This document shows positions 14,398-18,460 of a DNA stretch of 18,460 bases, one piece after another. Source of the stretch: Chthonomonas sp. UBA2017 (lineage in GTDB: Bacteria; Armatimonadota; Fimbriimonadia; Fimbriimonadales; Fimbriimonadaceae); assembly GCA_002335425.1 (NCBI GenBank), contig DDCB01000045.1:13047-31506 (forward strand), given 5' to 3'. How positions within the stretch are numbered: position 1 is the first letter of the stretch; each line of letters begins with the position of its first letter. The notes below the pieces were generated by a model. That model worked only from the letters and a program-made list of their open reading frames with translations. It was not told where the DNA came from and searched no databases. The position numbers and the translations under genes are program-made.

Positions 14398-15711
14398 GTG
14401 TCCGCTCCCCTGACTCTGGGCAAAGTAAGCCGATTCTTTGCGCCTCTGGCCCTCTCTTGGATGCTGATGTCCGCCGAGACGCCGGTGGCGGTCTCGATCT
14501 TGTCGCAAGGCGGCAACGACGCCCTCATCGCGGGATTCCTCGTGGTCATGGGCCTAAGTATCTGGATTGAAAGCCCGGTGATCGACCTTTTGGCGACCGG
14601 AACCACCTTCGCCCGAAACGCCCACAACCTCCGGGTCCTTCAAAAATTCGCGTTGATTCTAATGAGCCTCGTCACGCTGGCTCATGCGGCAGTTGCGTTC
14701 ACGCCCCTCTATGACTGGCTGGTCCGAGACGTCTTAGGAGTTCCCGACGCAGTTCGCGACGTGGCCCGCGTTCCTTTTCAGATCATGACGCCCTGGAGTG
14801 CGCTCATCGGCTGGCGGCGATGGCGTCAAGGAGTGATGATCCGGGCGGGGCGCACTCGACCGGTTTCGGTCGGCACGATTTTGCGACTCTTCACCATCTT
14901 TGGATTCGGCTGGGGTCTGGCGCGGGGGACGAATCTCGGCCCTTTGGAGGCCGTGGCCGCCGCACTCGTCCTGAGCGTCGCCTTTGAGTGCGCGTTTATT
15001 CACTTTGCCGCGGGTCCTGCGCTCCATCAGATCGCTCAGGCCTCCCCTGACCCCGGTCCGCTCCTCAGCCTTCGCGAACTCTGGAGATTTCACTGGCCCT
15101 TAACCGGGGCCACTCTGGTCATGATGTTGAGCTCCCCGCTCATCGCCGCATCCGTTTCGCGAGTCGAATCGAGCGTCCTGCATATGGCCTCTTGGCAGAC
15201 CGCGCTCGCGATCACCTCGATGTTTCGAAGCATCACCTTCGGCCTGAGCGAGGTGATCATCGCGCTCGGGCATGATGACGCGGCCCACCATGTGCTTCGC
15301 CAGTTCTGCGCTCGGGTAGGCCTCGGCCTCTCGGGCCTTATTCTTGTTCTCTGGCTGACCCAAGCCGACGCTTGGATCTTCACCCATGTTCTCTCGGCTT
15401 CGCCGGAAGTCCTTGCCCTCGCTCGCCAAGCCTTTCTGATGTGTTTAGCGATGCCGCTCCTCGGGGCGGCGATCGGCTACGCCAAGGGCCGCCTGACTCA
15501 AGCTAAGCTCACCCTTGCCCGATTGTGGGGCATCGTCGCCGGGATCGGCGCCCTCGCTCTCGGTCTGACGCTGGGCGTCCAGTACGGTTGGCCGGGCGTG
15601 GTCGTGGCCGCAGTCGGGATCGTTATGAGCCAATCAGCCGAGTTGACGGCGTACGTCGTGCTTTGGCGGCGGCATCTTCGCCGCCAGCCGGTCCTAGGTC
15701 CGTCGGCCTGA
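14398..15711 (+). CDS. Multidrug/ANKH-like (MATE-superfamily) membrane transporter
   Basis: This 437-residue polytopic protein has about 12 predicted membrane helices. Examples are FFAPLALSWMLMSAETPVAV, ALIAGFLVVMGLSIWIESPV, WPLTGATLVMMLSSPLIAAS, VGLGLSGLILVLWL and WGIVAGIGALALGLTLGV. The two-fold layout and the IESPVIDLLATGTT segment recall bacterial homologues of the ANKH (progressive ankylosis) branch of the MATE/MOP flippase superfamily. Substrate and coupling ion cannot be deduced. It begins with GTG at 14398, 3 nt after the polA stop; GGAAG at the end of polA acts as ribosome binding site, implying coupled translation. It has no functional link to DNA replication that I know of. Confidence 0.72.
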   Translation: MSAPLTLGKVSRFFAPLALSWMLMSAETPVAVSILSQGGNDALIAGFLVVMGLSIWIESPVIDLLATGTTFARNAHNLRVLQKFALILMSLVTLAHAAVAFTPLYDWLVRDVLGVPDAVRDVARVPFQIMTPWSALIGWRRWRQGVMIRAGRTRPVSVGTILRLFTIFGFGWGLARGTNLGPLEAVAAALVLSVAFECAFIHFAAGPALHQIAQASPDPGPLLSLRELWRFHWPLTGATLVMMLSSPLIAASVSRVESSVLHMASWQTALAITSMFRSITFGLSEVIIALGHDDAAHHVLRQFCARVGLGLSGLILVLWLTQADAWIFTHVLSASPEVLALARQAFLMCLAMPLLGAAIGYAKGRLTQAKLTLARLWGIVAGIGALALGLTLGVQYGWPGVVVAAVGIVMSQSAELTAYVVLWRRHLRRQPVLGPSA

Positions 15712-15715
15712 GCTG

Positions 15716-15744
15716 GGAACTTTCTTCCTGGCCGAATGCGTTTT
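15716..15744 (+). promoter_or_regulatory. Possible ECF-sigma promoter of htrA
   Basis: GGAACTT (15716-15722), 16 bp, then CGTTTT (15739-15744) fits the general extracytoplasmic-function sigma pattern (GGAAC at -35, CGT-type at -10). It lies about 90 bp before the htrA ATG. Envelope-stress sigma control of htrA/degP is well established in other bacteria, but the sigma factor here is unknown. Confidence 0.45.
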
Positions 15745-15833
15745 CCCGAACATCAAGCCGGCGACCGAACCGACCGAAGAACCGAGAGCCGGAGACCGAT
15801 ATTCCCAAAAGAACACGTAAAGGTGAAACTCTG

Positions 15834-17471
15834 ATGAAATTTCTGAAAACTGCCGCAGCAAAGCCGTTCGTTTGGATTGCCCTTGGAAGCGTCCTTGGGG
15901 CGACGGCCCTCGGATTCGTGATCGCCCAGTCCCCCCGCGCCCAGGCCAACGCCGAAGCCAATCGACCGAGCCTGATCTCCAGCATCACCACCGAGAACAT
16001 GGCCACCTTGCGAAATCTCGACGAGACGTTCGCCAACCTCGTCGAAGCCGTCGAACCCGCCGTGGTTCACATCCGAACCTCGCGTGACGGGGGCCGAGAC
16101 GGCGAAGGCAATCGAATCGGTCGAGTGGGAGGCGAAGGCAGCGGATTCTTGATCCGGCCCGACGGTTGGATCATCACGAACGACCACGTCGTCTCGAACG
16201 CCAAGACCGTCACCGTCATCCTCAGCGATGGCCGCGAATTCGAAGGCACCGTCCGCCGAGCCAATGACCCACAACAAGACCTGGCCGTCGTCAAGATTGA
16301 CGGCAAGGGCGAACAGTTCCCCACCGTTCGAATGGCGGATAGCTCCTCGGTTCGCCCTGGGCAGTACGCCATCGCCGTCGGTTCGCCCTTCGGCCTGGAG
16401 AATTCGGTGACGATCGGCCACGTCTCGGCCCTGGGTCGCAACAACATGATCATGGACCCGATGTTCGGCAACCGAGGCTACAGCAACCTCATCCAGACCG
16501 ACGCGGCCATCAACCCCGGCAACTCGGGCGGCCCGCTCCTGAACATCGAAGGCGAAGTCATTGGCGTGAATTCGTCCATAGTCGGAAGCACGTCGATGCT
16601 GGGCCAAGCTGGCAACGTCGGCATCGGCTTTGCCATCCCCAGCAACCAAGCGCGCCTCATCTCCGAAATCTTGATCGAAAAGGGCAAGCTCGTTCGAGGC
16701 TATATGGGCCTCGCGCCGGAGGACCTAAAGCCGTTCGAAAAGAAGAAGTTCAATGTCTCCAGCGGGGCGATTCTTCGAGATGTCCCGAGCGACGGTCCGG
16801 CGGCAGCGGCGGGCCTCAAAGAGGGCGACATCATCACCAAGATCGGTAGCTACGACATCAAGAATCAGCTCGATCTACGCAACACGATGTTCTTGATCGC
16901 GCCTGGCACTTCGACGGCGGTCACGTTCCTGCGCAACGGCGAATCCAAAACGGTCAACGTCAAGATCACCGAGCTGCCCGCCGACATGCGACCGCGAGCG
17001 GCCCAAGATCGCGGAGTTGAACCCAAAGTCGACGTTTTTGGACTGCCCGAAGGCAAAGAGTTTGACGAGTTCCGCAAGCAGTTCGAAGAGAACTTCAAGT
17101 CGATGCCCAAGGTCGGACCTCGACAAGAGGGTGACAAAGAGGTCAAACCGAATCGACCCGAGCGAACTGGCCCCGTCCGGCTCGGGGTGGGCCTGAACCC
17201 GATCGATGACGCCCTTCGAACTCAGTTCAACATCCCAACGAGCGCATCCGGCGTCGTGATCACGACCATCGAGCCCGGATCGGTGGCCGCCGAAGCAGGA
17301 TTTGAGCCCGGCGACGTCATCTCCGAGTTCGACGGAAAGAAGATCGGCCGCCCCGAAGACCTCGTTGAGGCCTTGAAGTCCGTCGAATGGGGCCAAACCA
17401 AGCAAGTCACCGTCAGCCGCTATGGCAAGGGCTCGGTCCGAACCGAATCCCGCCCCATCTCGTTCCGGTAA
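15834..17471 (+). CDS. htrA: Secreted/membrane-anchored HtrA (DegP/DegQ-type) serine protease with two PDZ domains
   Basis: The protein is 545 residues. Residues 10-31 form an uncleaved anchor or signal peptide (AQSPRAQA could be a cut site). The trypsin-like domain (about 65-285) has His118 (TNDHVV), Asp149 (QQDLAVV) and Ser231 (NPGNSGGPL). PDZ1 covers about 285-380 (RGYMGLAPED...). A charged linker (about 380-448) follows, then PDZ2 (about 449-535; LGVGLNPIDDALR...PGSVAAEAGFEPGDVI). It degrades or refolds damaged proteins outside the cytoplasmic membrane. AAAGGTGA sits just before the ATG at 15834, which fixes the start although the frame is open much further upstream inside the transporter gene. 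An ECF-like promoter lies at 15716-15744, suggesting stress induction. Confidence 0.95.
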   Translation: MKFLKTAAAKPFVWIALGSVLGATALGFVIAQSPRAQANAEANRPSLISSITTENMATLRNLDETFANLVEAVEPAVVHIRTSRDGGRDGEGNRIGRVGGEGSGFLIRPDGWIITNDHVVSNAKTVTVILSDGREFEGTVRRANDPQQDLAVVKIDGKGEQFPTVRMADSSSVRPGQYAIAVGSPFGLENSVTIGHVSALGRNNMIMDPMFGNRGYSNLIQTDAAINPGNSGGPLLNIEGEVIGVNSSIVGSTSMLGQAGNVGIGFAIPSNQARLISEILIEKGKLVRGYMGLAPEDLKPFEKKKFNVSSGAILRDVPSDGPAAAAGLKEGDIITKIGSYDIKNQLDLRNTMFLIAPGTSTAVTFLRNGESKTVNVKITELPADMRPRAAQDRGVEPKVDVFGLPEGKEFDEFRKQFEENFKSMPKVGPRQEGDKEVKPNRPERTGPVRLGVGLNPIDDALRTQFNIPTSASGVVITTIEPGSVAAEAGFEPGDVISEFDGKKIGRPEDLVEALKSVEWGQTKQVTVSRYGKGSVRTESRPISFR

Positions 17472-17516
17472 CCCCGGGGCCGCCGACTGCCGCATCCTCC
17501 ATCTATTGAAAAGATC

Positions 17517-17547
17517 CCCCTCATGCCGCTTCGCGGAATGAGGGGGG
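17517..17547 (-). terminator. Hairpin between convergent htrA and the unknown gene
   Basis: CCCCCTCAT (17517-17525) pairs with ATGAGGGGG (17539-17547), and an inner CCGC/GCGG stem surrounds a TTC loop. On the minus strand it is followed by GATCTTTTC, so it could end transcripts of the 17636-18421 gene. On the plus strand there is no T tract, so it would be a weak or 3'-protective hairpin for htrA. Confidence 0.6.
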
Positions 17548-17604
17548 CACGAGGGAACTCAAAAACGAGTCCGGACGCTGGGTGGCTCGGAGGTCCGGGA
17601 AAAA

Positions 17605-17628
17605 CTCCCGAACCCCCGAACCCCCGAA
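17605..17628. repeat. Three tandem octamers (CYCCCGAA)
   Basis: CTCCCGAA, CCCCCGAA and CCCCCGAA follow directly one after another, 8 bp beyond the stop of the minus-strand gene. The first copy can also pair with GGTCCGGG (17592-17599) as a 7-of-8 hairpin around AAAAACT. It is probably a short slippage-prone repeat. Confidence 0.6.
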
Positions 17629-17635
17629 CCTTGCT

Positions 17636-18421
17636 TCAATCGACCCAGCTGGTCAGGGTGGCGGTTTTCGCCCAGAGCTCGCCCTGGAAGCCGATGATGA
17701 GGTGGCCGTGGTCCTTACGAGTCGAGCCGTCGAACCCCTCGCGCGAGCCTTCGGCGAGCCGGATTTTCTGGTTGCCCTTGGTAAACGTCGCGACGCGGAG
17801 CATGTTGTCGAATTGCGTGCTGAATCCGCGCTGGGTCATCCAAGGCCCCAGGCGAACATAGCCCGCCTCCAGCAACGCCTCGCGCTGCTCCTCGGGCCGA
17901 GCGTCGATCCCCGCGTAGTGCCACAGCATCGCGATGCTCATCGCTCGGCGAGCAAGATTCTCCATGATCCGAATATCTTCGTCCCAAGTGGAAGTATCAA
18001 ACTTCATGTTTCCGTTAACGCGCTGACCCGGCATGTTGAATTGAACATTTATCAAGAGATTCTTGAACCATAGGACTATTCTCGGCGAGGCCCTCTTGGA
18101 TTGAGGAGTCCAGCCAATTTCGCCAATCGAAATGGACGAGGGAAGAGTCCGCCGATCATTCAACCATCCTTGCTCCTCGCGCGAAGGTGCTAGCGAAGAG
18201 GCATCCGACTTCATTGATATTTCAACACTACTACTTTTCTTTGTTTTGTTATCACGCCAAAATAGATAACTTGTATGTAGTTTATGTTCCTTCAAATAGA
18301 CGTGTTGGCTCTTTTCAAGAGTGAATGCAGCCGCATCTGGAAAGTCGAGAAAGAACTTACTTGGCTGGTTAGGGCTCGATTGAGCGGCTATGAGTGCAGT
18401 TAAGATTGTTGGTGAAATCAT
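17636..18421 (-). CDS. Hypothetical secreted protein, 261 aa
   Basis: The N-terminus (MISPTILTALIAAQSSPNQPSK) looks like a short signal peptide. The body has a Lys/Ser-rich first half and a second half with predicted helices (EDIRIMENLARRAMSIAMLWHYAGID, EEQREALLEAGYVRLGPW). The C-terminal part is beta-type (LRVATFTKGNQKIRLAE, HGHLIIGFQGELWAKTATLTSW). No catalytic motif or known domain was recognised. The 5' half is AT-richer than the rest of the window, while the 3' half has the local composition; this could mean recent acquisition or a fused 5' end. AGG lies about 10 nt before the ATG at 18421, and a TTGACG-like hexamer lies near the window edge. It converges on htrA. Confidence 0.6.
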   Translation of the reverse strand: MISPTILTALIAAQSSPNQPSKFFLDFPDAAAFTLEKSQHVYLKEHKLHTSYLFWRDNKTKKSSSVEISMKSDASSLAPSREEQGWLNDRRTLPSSISIGEIGWTPQSKRASPRIVLWFKNLLINVQFNMPGQRVNGNMKFDTSTWDEDIRIMENLARRAMSIAMLWHYAGIDARPEEQREALLEAGYVRLGPWMTQRGFSTQFDNMLRVATFTKGNQKIRLAEGSREGFDGSTRKDHGHLIIGFQGELWAKTATLTSWVD

Positions 18422-18460
18422 TATCGAATACCTACAAATGGAAATGGTTCGTCAATGGGT

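Noticed and set aside
15753..16649. Minus-strand frame of 298 codons opposite htrA
   Set aside because: Shadow of htrA, whose catalytic triad and PDZ domains lie on the plus strand.
17605..17628. Tandem octamers considered as a CRISPR-like or regulatory array
   Set aside because: Units are only 8 bp with no spacers and there are three copies; no cas genes are present.

Overview
The window is an ordinary high-GC bacterial chromosome segment with mixed gene orientation. It is dominated by housekeeping genes and has a rearranged accessory patch near its left end. Three things suggest a diderm bacterium: a small secreted outer-membrane beta-barrel protein ending in Phe, a secreted protein with a PEP-CTERM sorting tail (VPEPGT, hydrophobic stretch, RRRK), and a secreted HtrA protease. 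This mix would fit Armatimonadota (Fimbriimonadales-like), with Planctomycetota or Verrucomicrobiota as alternatives. The lineage is inferred from gene style only, because no rRNA or other marker gene is present.

Left accessory patch (1-2400). A minus-strand gene rich in beta-helix-like repeats runs off the left edge and contains a run of 14 G in its reading frame. After it come a scrambled fragment of the neighbouring methyltransferase gene, an orphan AT-richer minus-strand gene, a stretch without convincing genes, and the intact SAM-dependent methyltransferase gene.

Middle (2400-11640). A consensus promoter and a leader of about 300 nt precede a speD-type gene whose product has an N-terminal membrane segment. 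A strong terminator follows. On the minus strand are an M24 (Xaa-Pro-type) peptidase, the Fe-S assembly pair sufC-sufD (no sufB beside it), a secreted dienelactone-hydrolase-family protein, the beta-barrel protein, a glyoxalase-fold (VOC) protein and citrate synthase. A plus-strand PEP-CTERM gene and a minus-strand TfoX N-terminal-domain gene converge on a shared terminator.

Right part (11640-18460). On the plus strand, DNA polymerase I is followed 3 nt later by a 12-TM MATE/ANKH-like transporter gene. Next, behind a possible ECF-sigma (envelope stress) promoter, comes an HtrA/DegP-type protease with two PDZ domains. The window ends with a secreted protein of unknown function on the minus strand.

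No CRISPR array, tRNA, rRNA, integrase or intact IS element was recognised. The most unusual points are the membrane-anchored SpeD with its long leader and overlapping upstream ORF, the template-switch-like scar at 728-809, and the in-frame poly-G tract at the left edge. No complete new multi-gene system is evident.
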